Source: a virus. Taken from it: a DNA stretch of 64,000 nucleotides. The notes under the pieces are model-generated. The model was given only the letters and a program-made list of their open reading frames with translations, was not told the origin of the DNA and did no database searches. Below are positions 1-7,534 of the stretch, one piece after another (within the stretch, counting starts at the first letter, position 1; every line of letters starts with the position of its first letter). The position numbers and the translations under genes were made by a program. The stretch is taken from the IMG/VR virus record IMGVR_UViG_3300032770_000002, positions 124,001 to 188,000 of that record, one strand, 5' to 3'.

Positions 1-187
1 TCAACCTGTCATAGAGTTTTTTCGCGTCATCAAACAGATACTCGAGCTCGGCTCTCGAGCGGTCCCAGAAGTGGCCATGGTTGTGCGGGACACGCACGCC
101 AAGCTGCGCCAAGAGGGCCTTCGTTTGGACGTGGCGACGTGGCTTGTGGTTCGGTCGTTGATACTCGACAACGGCATGTTTCGTCAC
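1..187 (-). CDS. Partial hypothetical protein, N-terminal 62 residues
   Basis: An open frame runs from a GTG at 187 leftwards off the window edge. An in-frame TAG two codons upstream leaves this GTG as the only good start. The visible part is basic and histidine-rich at first and then becomes charged and helical. I do not recognise a family. A TATAGT hexamer lies only five bases before the GTG on the same strand, so the message could be leaderless, but I see no convincing -35 box. The product and its full length are unknown. Confidence 0.5.
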   Translation of the reverse strand, partial: MTKHAVVEYQRPNHKPRRHVQTKALLAQLGVRVPHNHGHFWDRSRAELEYLFDDAKKLYDRL

Positions 188-247
188 AGTCTACTATACG
201 GGTTCAACCGACGATGAGTTGAGGACGACCTTCGAGTTCTTGTTTAC

Positions 248-466
248 ATGAAAAAACTTTCGATAACTCGTCAAAATATCCACAAAGGAATAGAAGCTTC
301 GTGTCAGGCCTTAGCTAAAGCTGAAGGAACTGACGTTGTCGAAGAGAGGGCCAGAGTTGCCAGGTTCGTTTATACTTCGATTAAAACGACGCAGCGTAGT
401 CAATTTCACGAAATAAGTGGACTTCAACCGGCTTGCGGTCGACCCGGGCATCGTCATTGCGGGTGA
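248..466 (+). CDS. Small hypothetical protein, 72 aa
   Basis: The frame starts at an ATG placed in TTTACATG. The first 55 or so residues look helical and charged, like a real protein, while the last 16 are Cys, His and Gly-rich and look less natural. The first half is more AT-rich than the following genes. No Shine-Dalgarno sequence is visible. It may be a short real gene, a remnant, or a gene whose 3' end has shifted frame. No function can be assigned. Confidence 0.35.
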   Translation: MKKLSITRQNIHKGIEASCQALAKAEGTDVVEERARVARFVYTSIKTTQRSQFHEISGLQPACGRPGHRHCG

Positions 467-485
467 TTTGACGTAGTTATGCCAC

Positions 486-767
486 ATGAGCACTGGCATC
501 AGTCGGATTCTCGAGTCGAAGGACAACACCAAGCGTGTCGGGCGTGACCTCGTCGACGCGCTAAACAAGCTGAAGGAGTGCGTCCGAGTTCAGCTCGTTG
601 ACAACCAAGAAGAAGAGGTGGAGGGCCGCGAGCTTGCCATTGGCCGGCGCATCCTCGAAATCTGTGGTGGCACAATGTCCCACAAGGAAGTGGCTGAAAT
701 TCGAGAACTGGCCCAAGAGCTCGTCAACATTCACTCGCCCACCGGTCCTGAACCGGTTCTTCAATGA
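486..767 (+). CDS. Hypothetical helical protein, 93 aa
   Basis: The protein is strongly charged and predicted helical, with two blocks rich in Glu, Lys and Leu joined by a Gly-Gly turn near residue 60. No known motif is visible. Its stop codon is followed at once by the GTG of an HNH endonuclease gene, which suggests that the endonuclease was inserted between this gene and the gene at 1134. Codon use matches the bulk of the window. Confidence 0.65.
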   Translation: MSTGISRILESKDNTKRVGRDLVDALNKLKECVRVQLVDNQEEEVEGRELAIGRRILEICGGTMSHKEVAEIRELAQELVNIHSPTGPEPVLQ

Positions 768-768
768 C

Positions 769-1134
769 GTGAGACATTCTCGTGGTTTAAACTCTGATCG
801 ATATCGTCAATATAGCAAACAATGGAATTTAAGAAACAAGGAATATGGCAGCAACTGGCGACGTGAACGGCGAGCGGCCAATAGAAAATTTCTCTTTGAA
901 TATCTTAAAACTCATCCGTGCGTAGATTGCGGTGAGGACGACTTTGTTGTCTTAGATTTTGACCATGTATACGGAAAGAAGACCGTTGGCTGGAATCAGC
1001 TTATGCCAGGAAGTCGCTTCAGGCTTTTGCAAGAGATTCAAAAATGTGAAGTTCGATGTGCAAATTGTCATCGACGTAGACACTATCGAGAAAAATCAAG
1101 AGGAGCTAGATTTCGAGGATTGGTGCCTATTTAA
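769..1134 (+). CDS. HNH endonuclease, free-standing homing type
   Basis: This 121-residue protein has the layout of a small phage HNH nuclease. A basic N-terminal third is followed by a CVDCG zinc pair, the DFDH motif that supplies the metal-binding histidine, and a distal CANCHRRRH zinc and nuclease segment. Such enzymes nick or cut DNA and spread their own gene. The GTG at 769 is chosen because it follows the previous stop and everything upstream in this frame is a shadow of that gene. Its TAA overlaps the ATG of the next gene (TAATG). The gene is more AT-rich than its flanks, in keeping with separate acquisition. Confidence 0.8.
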   Translation: MRHSRGLNSDRYRQYSKQWNLRNKEYGSNWRRERRAANRKFLFEYLKTHPCVDCGEDDFVVLDFDHVYGKKTVGWNQLMPGSRFRLLQEIQKCEVRCANCHRRRHYREKSRGARFRGLVPI

Positions 1135-1772
1135 TGACCCGCAACCCGCATAACGCCATCAAGCGACTCGTCGAAGGGCCGGCTGAACTGACGAAGTATT
1201 CTTCGGTCAGGACGGAGCTTGACTTCGCCCTCGGTGAAATCCGTGACAAGATCACCACGCTGCTCAAGCTGCCTGTCAGCCAAGACCTGAAGGACGCCGC
1301 AAAGCTCTTCATCCAGCACCTTGAGCGCTATACCGTCAAGCGGTCGCTCGACCAAGACTCCGAATTGAGGACGGCGACAAAATTCTCATCGTCAAAGGCC
1401 GCCGGACGGGTTTACTCCTCGGCGGTGATCTTGCAGGCCATCAAGAAAGCCACTGGCAAGCGAAATTGGAGACAAGTTGAGGATGACGAGGAGTATGAGG
1501 CGGAGATGGTCGGTGAGACGATTGCCCACCTCTATGACGACTATGGCATCGAGGTCACGACGCAGGAACTCGTTCACATGGCCTTCGAGCGTGAGACTGA
1601 CAATCGCAGCGCTTTGGCCTACGTCTCAGTCTGGCTATTTCCTGGCGGCATCTACATTCAAGACCTTGCCACAGACCGCGTCAGCGGCTACGACAGCATT
1701 GTGAAGACGCCGCGCGAACTTGAGAAGGAGATTCGTCACTTTAGTGCCTATGATGGAGATGATTGGGAATGA
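1134..1772 (+). CDS. Hypothetical protein beginning MTRNPH
   Basis: This 212-residue protein has no recognised domain. Residues 1-75 are helical. A charged linker follows, and the C-terminal 80 residues look alpha/beta with an aromatic patch. The start overlaps the HNH stop (TAATG). The first six residues, MTRNPH, are identical to those of the next gene, and the DNA around both starts shares about 19 bases. The helical N-terminal halves of the two proteins also follow a similar pattern, which suggests a local duplication. Confidence 0.7.
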   Translation: MTRNPHNAIKRLVEGPAELTKYSSVRTELDFALGEIRDKITTLLKLPVSQDLKDAAKLFIQHLERYTVKRSLDQDSELRTATKFSSSKAAGRVYSSAVILQAIKKATGKRNWRQVEDDEEYEAEMVGETIAHLYDDYGIEVTTQELVHMAFERETDNRSALAYVSVWLFPGGIYIQDLATDRVSGYDSIVKTPRELEKEIRHFSAYDGDDWE

Positions 1773-2008
1773 CCCGCAACCCGCATCACCACTATCACAA
1801 GGCCTTACATAACTTGGACACCCTTATTGACACGACTAAGGGTCAACTCGCGATATTTGTGGAGTTGGCCGAGGGCCCGTGGAACCGAGTCATTGATGAT
1901 GACTGGAAAGCAGACTTAGAGTCCATGACCTTGCTTCAGCGAAAGGTCAAGCGCATCCTGTTGAAACGTGAGTTGAACCGGGAGTTTAGCCGTGCGACTC
2001 GTCGATGA
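1769..2008 (+). CDS. Hypothetical protein, likely partial paralogue of preceding gene
   Basis: This 79-residue helical protein starts at an ATG overlapping the previous stop (ATGA). An in-frame ATG two codons earlier exists but is less favoured. It begins MTRNPH like its upstream neighbour and ends in a basic tail rich in Lys and Arg. It may correspond to the N-terminal helical domain of the 1134-1772 protein. No function can be assigned. Confidence 0.6.
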   Translation: MTRNPHHHYHKALHNLDTLIDTTKGQLAIFVELAEGPWNRVIDDDWKADLESMTLLQRKVKRILLKRELNREFSRATRR

Positions 2009-2336
2009 TGCCACGCTTCAGGCCGTAGCTGGCCAGGTTAATTTTCACTTGGACATTGACTACGTCGACGCCATTTGGGGCGACCAGACAATCAGCAACC
2101 TTGGCTGGGAGGGGTCGAACATCGAGTGGGGCCTTGGAGTTCCTGACATCGACCGCGTCCTCGACTTGATGGACAAGTATCCAACCGGGAACTATCGGCT
2201 TGACATCGGCGTTGACGGCAAAGACAGTTCGTGGACTGAGGTGAGCAAGGACGACATGGTAGCTTTTCGGGTGTTCTTTATTGCCCAATGGGGCAACGTG
2301 GCGAAGGTCCAGATATGGCAAAACGAACCAAACTGA
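1992..2336 (+). CDS. Hypothetical protein, paralogue of the 3097-3453 product
   Basis: This 114-residue protein starts at a GTG that overlaps the end of the previous gene. It shares its layout with the product of 3097-3453. Both have a beta-rich first half with an aromatic Gly segment, a helix ending in a YP-turn before a second strand, then DD(M/I)VAxR, a Phe-rich helix ending in (Q/Y)WG, and a C-terminal NEP. The two are clearly paralogues separated by two unrelated genes. The family is unknown to me. Confidence 0.65.
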   Translation: MRLVDDATLQAVAGQVNFHLDIDYVDAIWGDQTISNLGWEGSNIEWGLGVPDIDRVLDLMDKYPTGNYRLDIGVDGKDSSWTEVSKDDMVAFRVFFIAQWGNVAKVQIWQNEPN

Positions 2337-2515
2337 CGTGCGAGAGCATTGTCAAGACCGTTGTCATTAGGGCCGTTGGACGAAAGGTCATTCGTTGCGG
2401 CAAGCCAGCAGCATGCTTCGTCAAGTCTGACGATGGCAAGTCACGCAAGGTGCTGTGCAAGAAGCATGGACGTGAGTTCAAGCGAAGCGGGTTTACGATC
2501 CACCAGCTTGAGTGA
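2315..2515 (+). CDS. Small cysteine-containing protein, possible zinc binder
   Basis: This is a 66-residue basic protein. Three of its four cysteines, including CGKPAAC, together with a final CKKHG, could form a small zinc site. The ATG at 2315 has a GAAGG sequence about nine bases upstream and lies inside the end of the previous gene. The gene ends by overlapping the next start (GTGA). A nucleic-acid-binding role is possible but not shown. Confidence 0.55.
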   Translation: MAKRTKLTCESIVKTVVIRAVGRKVIRCGKPAACFVKSDDGKSRKVLCKKHGREFKRSGFTIHQLE

Positions 2516-3090
2516 TTCTCTTCCACGTGAAGTCACGCTCGTTAATTGACAGGATAGCCATGCTTGAAGCCGCCAGTGTTGAGGTTTCAAGAGCGGCCAA
2601 GGACACGATCGACATTCTCAACCAAGCTGGGATCCCGGTTCTCATCACAGGCGGCTTGGCTGTCGTCGCGTATGGATATGATGCATTCACGCGTGACGTT
2701 GACCTGATAGTGCCTGACGTTGCGGCTGCACGCCAAGTCTTGAGGGACCATGGCTACCAACTTTCACCTCTTCCGTTTAGAGTTCACGCCCCTGTTTCTG
2801 GCGTTCACGTTGACATCATGCCTGGCGGGAAAAGTCTGACGCCAAGTTGTCCAGTTAATTTTCCAATGCCTACTGAGATGGGTCAAAACTATTCAAGCCT
2901 TGTCGACCTTATCTCAACCAAACTTGGAAGCTATGTGTCAGATAGGCGTAGCCGGTTAAAGGACCTTGTTGCCGTGACAGAACTCATCAAGGCCGGAGCA
3001 CCGCGAGACCTTGCGGTTGACCCGGTCGTTCGTGAGCTCTATCTTGAAACGTGGGATGGTGTTGCCAACGGTTTGGGTGAACTAGGGTAG
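2512..3090 (+). CDS. Nucleotidyltransferase-like protein
   Basis: Residues 40-70 carry a GGLAVVAYG turn followed by RDVDLIV. This matches the GG...G.R.T.DvDlvv core of the minimal nucleotidyltransferase fold seen in MNT, AbiEii and tRNA-NT-like proteins, which transfers a nucleotide to protein, RNA or a small molecule. The DxD pair would bind metal. The start is a GTG overlapping the previous stop. The N terminus, residues 7-19, is KSRSLIDRIAMLE, one example of the recurrent (S)xARxLID helix found through the window. No antitoxin partner is evident next door, so a toxin-antitoxin role is not supported. Confidence 0.55.
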   Translation: MILFHVKSRSLIDRIAMLEAASVEVSRAAKDTIDILNQAGIPVLITGGLAVVAYGYDAFTRDVDLIVPDVAAARQVLRDHGYQLSPLPFRVHAPVSGVHVDIMPGGKSLTPSCPVNFPMPTEMGQNYSSLVDLISTKLGSYVSDRRSRLKDLVAVTELIKAGAPRDLAVDPVVRELYLETWDGVANGLGELG

Positions 3091-3096
3091 CTGGTT

Positions 3097-3453
3097 ATGA
3101 CGATGACACCCGCGGACATTGCAAAAGCTGGCGCCATGCCAGACTTTAAGCTGGAGTGCGTCCCCTACGTCGGCTACAGCAACATCGACAGTCAAGTCTA
3201 CACGGGCTGTGGGTTAAAGGACTTGAACCACATGATTGACGCCGCGACGTTTTTCATGCAGCAATACCCGCGTGGCGTGCTCCTCTTTTACCGCCCGTGG
3301 CACGGCGATGAGACCGGCGCGAGCGACACGGCGTCTGACGTTTTTCGCATCCAACCAGTGGACATCGACGACATCGTCGCCGTGCGTGACGCCTTCGTGG
3401 CCTATTGGGGAGCTGTCGACAGGCCAACGGATTGGCTCAATGAGCCGTCGTAG
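3097..3453 (+). CDS. Hypothetical protein, paralogue of the 1992-2336 product
   Basis: This 118-residue protein aligns by eye with the product of 1992-2336 from about residue 15 to the end. Shared points are an FKLE/FHLD strand, a central helix followed by QYPRG or KYPTG, DDIVAVR or DDMVAFR, YWG or QWG, and a terminal NEP. The N-terminal 14 residues are unique. It lies six bases after the nucleotidyltransferase-like gene. The function is unknown. Confidence 0.65.
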   Translation: MTMTPADIAKAGAMPDFKLECVPYVGYSNIDSQVYTGCGLKDLNHMIDAATFFMQQYPRGVLLFYRPWHGDETGASDTASDVFRIQPVDIDDIVAVRDAFVAYWGAVDRPTDWLNEPS

Positions 3454-3467
3454 TTCTGTTGCTTGTC

Positions 3468-3674
3468 ATGGGAGTTGCATGCCATGCCGATTGTTGGGTT
3501 TGTGGCCGCTGGTCTCGTGTGCAGTCAAGTGACGCCTGCATCTGCGACAGCTGTCAACGAAAGGGGTTTGTCAAAAATCTGAGTGGCCCGAGTGGATTCT
3601 TCAACGCCCTACTTAAGTGGAGGCCGTATGTTCGTGACTTCCGTCGTGCGGTGTCTGAAATTTTAGCCAAATGA
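3468..3674 (+). CDS. Small zinc-ribbon-like protein
   Basis: The 68-residue product contains CWVCG and, about 13 residues on, CDSCQRKG, two CxxC knuckles typical of a zinc ribbon. A basic helical C-terminal half follows. The ATG at 3468 is preferred over the upstream TTG at 3459. The last codon overlaps the next start (ATGA), so the two genes are probably translated together. A nucleic-acid-binding or adaptor role is plausible. Confidence 0.55.
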   Translation: MGVACHADCWVCGRWSRVQSSDACICDSCQRKGFVKNLSGPSGFFNALLKWRPYVRDFRRAVSEILAK

Positions 3675-3925
3675 GCAAGGACAAATTCAACGATGACTGC
3701 CAAGGCTGTAAGCCAGCCGTAATTGACGTGCAGACTGGCAAGCCGCTGACGCCCGAGCACCCGATCATGGCCGCGGTGAACCGGGTGTGGGGCAAGACGA
3801 CCTTGGCCGAGCGCGAGGCCTTCCACAAATTCACGTGCCTCAACAGTCGCGACCCAGAGGTGATGAAGGTCGTCCAATCACTAAGCGAACGAATTAAGTC
3901 TGCCGCTCAGGCCGACTTGAACTAA
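3671..3925 (+). CDS. Hypothetical protein, 84 aa
   Basis: The protein is mostly helical, with a CQGC pair at residues 10-13 and a proline-rich turn near residue 27. The start overlaps the stop of the zinc-ribbon gene (ATGA). No known family or motif beyond the cysteine pair is visible. Codon use is like that of the surrounding genes. Confidence 0.6.
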   Translation: MSKDKFNDDCQGCKPAVIDVQTGKPLTPEHPIMAAVNRVWGKTTLAEREAFHKFTCLNSRDPEVMKVVQSLSERIKSAAQADLN

Positions 3926-3932
3926 CAAACAT

Positions 3933-4034
3933 ATGACTGACCAAACTGCCGCCTTCTTCATCCTCGGTGCCGTGTTCCTGCTCTTCTGCATTGCGGGCGT
4001 GTTTACCAGCATGGACAAGTATGACGATCGATGA
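3933..4034 (+). CDS. Tiny single-pass membrane protein, 33 aa
   Basis: The frame gives a short polar N terminus, one hydrophobic helix of about 18 residues (residues 7-25, rich in Phe, Leu, Ala, Ile and Val) and a charged C-terminal tail ending DKYDDR. It lies between the 3671 gene and the primase gene, and its last 14 bases overlap the primase start. A protein of this size and shape would insert in the inner membrane. It cannot be assigned further and could be a regulatory or lysis-related micropeptide. Confidence 0.5.
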   Translation: MTDQTAAFFILGAVFLLFCIAGVFTSMDKYDDR

Positions 4035-5112
4035 TGACGCGCTCAGCATCATCCATCACGGCCGCAACAGGGCCAAGTTGCTGGAACTGGTTTATCGCGG
4101 GCACGAGTGTGACCACGGGGACGGGCTGTTGCCACACGAGAAATTCACCCTGGCTGACAAGGCCGCCGCAGCAATCGCCCGCCTCACTCCTGACGATGAC
4201 ACAAAGCTCGACCGGCAGTCCGTTGCCAAATACATCGACCTAGAGAAGGTTGACTCGCCTGACTTCATCTACGGATACGAAGACGTCATTGACGCGGTCC
4301 TCAGCCACACCTCCAACAACCTCGAGCCTGAACTGAGGGACTGGCTCATCGACCGTGGCGTGACCGAGGAGCAGGTCCGCAGCTTTCGGTCGTTTAGCCA
4401 AGTGAGGAGCCGGCGACACCGGATTTACCTTGGCATCGAGGTTCACCCGGCGCTTCAGAAGTGGGTGGGCTGTTCAAGACCCAAGGGCATCATGATGAGC
4501 GCCTTTGGGTGCGATGGGGCGCTCTCTGGTGTGCACCTGCGGATGCTGTCCACCGTGCCGAAGATCAAGTTTGGCGCCTCTGTGCCACTGCTGCATGTCT
4601 CATCAAACGTCTGGTGTTGCCCGCGGCTTTACACTCACGCGCCGGATTTTGAGCCAGGCATGGACGTGTGGCTCGTTGAGGGGATCTTCGATGGGCTGGC
4701 CTTGGACCGGGTTGGAAAACACTACTTTTCGCCGTCAAGTGGCACGTGGTCATGTGAGCAGCTTTTCATCCTCGTCTCCCAGCTTCGGCGCTGCAAGCCA
4801 GGGCGGGTCATCTGCGCCCACGACAACGACCGTGTTGGGTTGAAGGAGAACCTCTTCCTCTGGTCGGTGTTGAGGCCTGAGTTTCAGACTGAGATCTTCG
4901 CTTACCCAAAGGGCGTCAAGGACATGTCGGAGCTCGTCTGCAAGCACCGCTCTGACCCGACGTCAGGTTCATTGGTCAACGCCGAAAAGGTCGCGGAACA
5001 GTATCTCGCCATGCCTTACAAGCCAGTCGTTCAATTTGACCACTATCTTGACTTTCGCAATTCGGCCTACAACAATGACCGCTATGCGTGGGCATATTTA
5101 AAGCATGGGTGA
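4021..5112 (+). CDS. DNA primase-like protein with TOPRIM domain
   Basis: This 363-residue protein has the core of a DnaG-type primase. Residues about 100-125 read LIDRGVTEEQVRSF, like the N-terminal part of the primase core. A beta-rich middle contains a SGVHLRM segment. The TOPRIM domain follows, with VEGIFDGLALD carrying the catalytic Glu and AHDNDRVGLKEN carrying the metal-binding DxD. Such enzymes make RNA primers at replication forks. An N-terminal CHC2 zinc finger is absent or degenerate. The ATG at 4021 is chosen because upstream sequence in this frame is a shadow of the membrane micropeptide. The stop overlaps the next start. A TOPRIM nuclease is the alternative. Confidence 0.7.
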   Translation: MTIDDDALSIIHHGRNRAKLLELVYRGHECDHGDGLLPHEKFTLADKAAAAIARLTPDDDTKLDRQSVAKYIDLEKVDSPDFIYGYEDVIDAVLSHTSNNLEPELRDWLIDRGVTEEQVRSFRSFSQVRSRRHRIYLGIEVHPALQKWVGCSRPKGIMMSAFGCDGALSGVHLRMLSTVPKIKFGASVPLLHVSSNVWCCPRLYTHAPDFEPGMDVWLVEGIFDGLALDRVGKHYFSPSSGTWSCEQLFILVSQLRRCKPGRVICAHDNDRVGLKENLFLWSVLRPEFQTEIFAYPKGVKDMSELVCKHRSDPTSGSLVNAEKVAEQYLAMPYKPVVQFDHYLDFRNSAYNNDRYAWAYLKHG

Positions 5113-5782
5113 GTCACGCCAATTGATTGACGACCTTGAGCGGCGGCGTAAGCGCAATGTCACGGTGACCGAGATCAACCAGCTTATTGGTGGGTTCCAC
5201 TTCGACTTTCCGCGGTCGTCATCGCACGTCGACTACAAGCCGCAGCGTGAAGCGTGGCTGAATGTGGCCAGGCACCTCGACTGCACGCTCCTCGACCTGG
5301 CTGACGCCATCGCCAGTCCTAGCAAGACCCCTGAATGTGACCACTACTTGGTCGGCATTGAGGGCCTGTGGGAACTGACGCGCCACCCTGAGCTGTTCAA
5401 GCTGACTGACTATGACACGTCACGATTGACCGACCAGCTTGTCGTCTCTTACTTTTACGGCAACGACGACCGGCGTGAGGCTTTCCGCAAGTATGCGTCA
5501 CACAAGCCTGAGGACATGGCCTCGTCCATTGCGGAGTTTCTCAGCGGTGCTGGCGCTAAGGCCAAAGGGAATGTCGTCACATACGACCCGACTCGGTTTG
5601 TTGAGTTAGACTGGCGGATTGACAGCATCGATGAATTAACCGAGCCGCTCTTGAGCAGCGGTTGGAATGTCGAGATAAGGCCAAGCAAGACGACAAAGGC
5701 TTCGACGATGACTCCACTCATGGAACTTGTCGTGCACGGCCTTGACTTCCGCGGGGCGATGCACCGCATTCTAGGCCGCTAG
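5105..5782 (+). CDS. Hypothetical protein with N-terminal SRQLID helix
   Basis: The 225-residue product begins GESRQLIDDLERR, a clear copy of the recurrent (E)SxARxLIDxL motif. No catalytic motif is visible in the mixed alpha/beta body. The C terminus, RGAMHRILGR, resembles the RVxxILG ending of the modular proteins in the 14-31 kb region. The gene overlaps the primase gene by eight bases and is probably co-translated with it. It ends just before a promoter. Confidence 0.65.
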   Translation: MGESRQLIDDLERRRKRNVTVTEINQLIGGFHFDFPRSSSHVDYKPQREAWLNVARHLDCTLLDLADAIASPSKTPECDHYLVGIEGLWELTRHPELFKLTDYDTSRLTDQLVVSYFYGNDDRREAFRKYASHKPEDMASSIAEFLSGAGAKAKGNVVTYDPTRFVELDWRIDSIDELTEPLLSSGWNVEIRPSKTTKASTMTPLMELVVHGLDFRGAMHRILGR

Positions 5783-5783
5783 T

Positions 5784-5817
5784 TTTTGTTTACAAACCTA
5801 CACTGTTGTGGCACATT
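5784..5817 (+). promoter_or_regulatory. Phage promoter 1 of the TTTGTTTACAAA family
   Basis: The -35 hexamer TTTACA (5789-5794) sits in the palindrome-like TTTGTTTACAAA. A 17-base spacer ends in TGTGG, and the -10 hexamer is CACATT (5812-5817), a weak match to TATAAT. The ATG of the next gene starts six bases later, where transcription should begin. The same arrangement recurs at six other sites. Confidence 0.6.
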
Positions 5818-5823
5818 GCCACA

Positions 5824-5961
5824 ATGACTGCAATCATTCGACTGTGGGTGAGGTTGACGGACTGGTGGAGTGGGCGATGTGGCAACGACCCATGCCACAG
5901 TTACTTCCCGGCTCGCTTTGGGTGGCGATGTCGCAAGTGCCACAAGTTCACGTGGCTCTAA
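5824..5961 (+). CDS. Small zinc-finger-like protein, leaderless, 45 aa
   Basis: The frame encodes a Trp- and Arg-rich protein with CGNDPC and, further on, CRKC followed by H, enough ligands for one zinc site. It starts directly at the predicted transcription start of promoter 1, so the mRNA would have no leader. Its stop overlaps the stop region of the minus-strand gene at 5958. The exact promoter position supports it as a real gene. Such tiny early proteins often bind host factors, but that is inference. Confidence 0.6.
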   Translation: MTAIIRLWVRLTDWWSGRCGNDPCHSYFPARFGWRCRKCHKFTWL

Positions 5962-6404
5962 CGGCCAATGAACGCTCGTGATTCGTTCGACGCTATCTGT
6001 GAAATGACTTGGCGATAGAACTGATCGATGTCAGCTTTTCCATTCTTGATGGATTCAGTCGAAGCTCGCAGCGCGATGTCAAGCCCGTCAAAGTAACCAC
6101 GCTGCCACTCAGTGAGCGGGCCGTTAGGATGGGCCAAGCTGGCGAAGCCCATGTTTGTGATCGGCTTTCCTTGCTGGTCCTCGATGCTCTTAATGTGGTG
6201 GTCTTTGGCGTCAATGCGAATGACAATTTCATTGACTGGCTGCGGCTTTTTCAAGGTTGACTCGCGCGTGTAGTTGTAACCCACGATGACGATAAGGCTG
6301 ATCGTCAGGAGCAGCCAGAGGATGACGGACTGGTGTGGGTGATTCGAGTCACTGGGGCTTGGCAATTCCGGTCTCCACTCTTTCTCCTCGGGATTCATAC
6401 TCAC
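5958..6404 (-). CDS. Single-pass membrane protein, 148 aa
   Basis: An acidic, proline-rich N-terminal stretch of about 27 residues leads into a hydrophobic helix (residues about 28-43, rich in Leu, Ile and Val). A polar domain of some 100 residues follows. The layout suggests a type II membrane protein with the C-terminal domain outside the cytoplasm. The ATG overlaps the stop of the QueC-like gene (ATGA), so the two are co-transcribed. The C-terminal domain has no recognised motif. Confidence 0.65.
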   Translation of the reverse strand: MSMNPEEKEWRPELPSPSDSNHPHQSVILWLLLTISLIVIVGYNYTRESTLKKPQPVNEIVIRIDAKDHHIKSIEDQQGKPITNMGFASLAHPNGPLTEWQRGYFDGLDIALRASTESIKNGKADIDQFYRQVISQIASNESRAFIGR

Positions 6405-7144
6405 CGTTCCGGAGTGACGAGGTAACGTTGTCGAAGTGGGTTGATTGAACCATCTCCGTCGTTAACGCACTCCTTGGCAACAATGGACTGACACACCGGG
6501 CATTTTTCAGCCAATTTTTCAGCCACTCCGTCATGCATCTTCGCCTTTGCAATGAGCGGGCTGCGTTGGCATGGGTGGCATTGTCCGCACGGCTCGAACT
6601 GGGTGTCGCTGATTTGATTCGGCATCTCACACCACACCACGTGCTGCTTAAGTTCGCCAGGCAGTTGACTGACGATCTCGTCCTTTTTGACCTTTACCAG
6701 TGGGAATTCAAGGATTGCTCGGTCATGGCGCATGAACTGCATGGACTTCCAAACTCGTTGAATGTCATCGAGAAACGAAATGGCATCATCGTTCATGACG
6801 TATCCCATTGCCACAGTGTCCGTCTTGGTTAGGAACAACGCGCCAAGCAGCCAGCTTGGAAGCTGCTTGAACGTGACTTCGCCCGTTCCATATGAAATGT
6901 TGACTGACGTGCCATAATGCCACTCGAACCGGTTTGGGAACATCACGTTGAACACTTCGGCAAGCTTTTTGCAGGCATTGAGCTCCATCCTGGTTTTGGT
7001 TGTGTTGTTCATGAGCTCGATGTAGTGGGCGACGACGCTGACGTGCTGGAACGTGCTCAGGTAGTAGTAAATGAGGTAGGTTGAGTCGAGCCCACCGCTC
7101 CAGAGAACGCCTGCTTTGTTCGTTTTTATCTTTGACTTGGGCAT
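6401..7144 (-). CDS. QueC-like 7-cyano-7-deazaguanine synthase family protein
   Basis: QueC converts 7-carboxy-7-deazaguanine to preQ0 using ATP and ammonia. Some phages use this route to put 7-deazaguanines into their DNA. Here SGGLDST (residues 16-22) is the PP-loop ATP motif. Near residues 185-205 a Cys, then CGQCHPCQR about 15 residues later, gives the four zinc cysteines of QueC. The ATG at 7144 is chosen; a GTG at 7201 would add 19 residues unlike the family N terminus. No FolE, QueD, QueE or DpdA partner was found in the window. Another PP-loop ATPase is possible, but the zinc motif favours QueC/ExsB. Confidence 0.72.
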   Translation of the reverse strand: MPKSKIKTNKAGVLWSGGLDSTYLIYYYLSTFQHVSVVAHYIELMNNTTKTRMELNACKKLAEVFNVMFPNRFEWHYGTSVNISYGTGEVTFKQLPSWLLGALFLTKTDTVAMGYVMNDDAISFLDDIQRVWKSMQFMRHDRAILEFPLVKVKKDEIVSQLPGELKQHVVWCEMPNQISDTQFEPCGQCHPCQRSPLIAKAKMHDGVAEKLAEKCPVCQSIVAKECVNDGDGSINPLRQRYLVTPER

Positions 7145-7276
7145 GGTGAAAATGGCGGCCACGCAGGTCACTGAGACCGCCAGGGTGCAACTGCGATCCA
7201 CATGAGACGCCGGCCCGCGTGGCCACTGTGAAGAACTACGTGACGTATTTAATTCGTTGATAATTGAAACAAACCC

Positions 7277-7534
7277 ATGAAGTCACGAGATTTAATCGAT
7301 TCACAGTATGGCGGGAGGCCCGTTCCGCCGCATCAAAATCTCGACACTGACACCGAGCTTGACCTGGCGTCTAAGCAGGGTTTCACGGCGTGGGAATACG
7401 CCCAACGGATGAACCGCCACCACCCTCGCCTGCTTCAGGCTGTGACTGGCACCCCATACGAGCCGCTTTATCGCCGCCATTTCAACCTTCCTCAGCAAGA
7501 CAAGTGGTATGAAGGCCAAGTTAAGCCGACGTAA
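7277..7534 (+). CDS. Hypothetical protein with N-terminal SRDLID motif
   Basis: The 85-residue product starts MKSRDLIDSQYGG, another copy of the recurrent ARxLID helix. The rest is polar and rich in His, Pro and Arg, with no known motif. The gene overlaps the start of the Tat-signal gene by 26 bases. Confidence 0.6.
   Translation: MKSRDLIDSQYGGRPVPPHQNLDTDTELDLASKQGFTAWEYAQRMNRHHPRLLQAVTGTPYEPLYRRHFNLPQQDKWYEGQVKPT

Noticed and set aside
235-260. Possible eighth promoter at CTTGTTTACATG
   Set aside because: The -35-like TTGTTTACA is present, but there is no palindrome arm ACAAA, no TATATT-like box at 16-17 bases and no start codon at the expected place.
2512-3090. Toxin-antitoxin pair around the nucleotidyltransferase-like gene
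   Set aside because: The neighbours are a small cysteine-containing protein and a duplicated unknown protein, neither resembling an antitoxin or HEPN partner.
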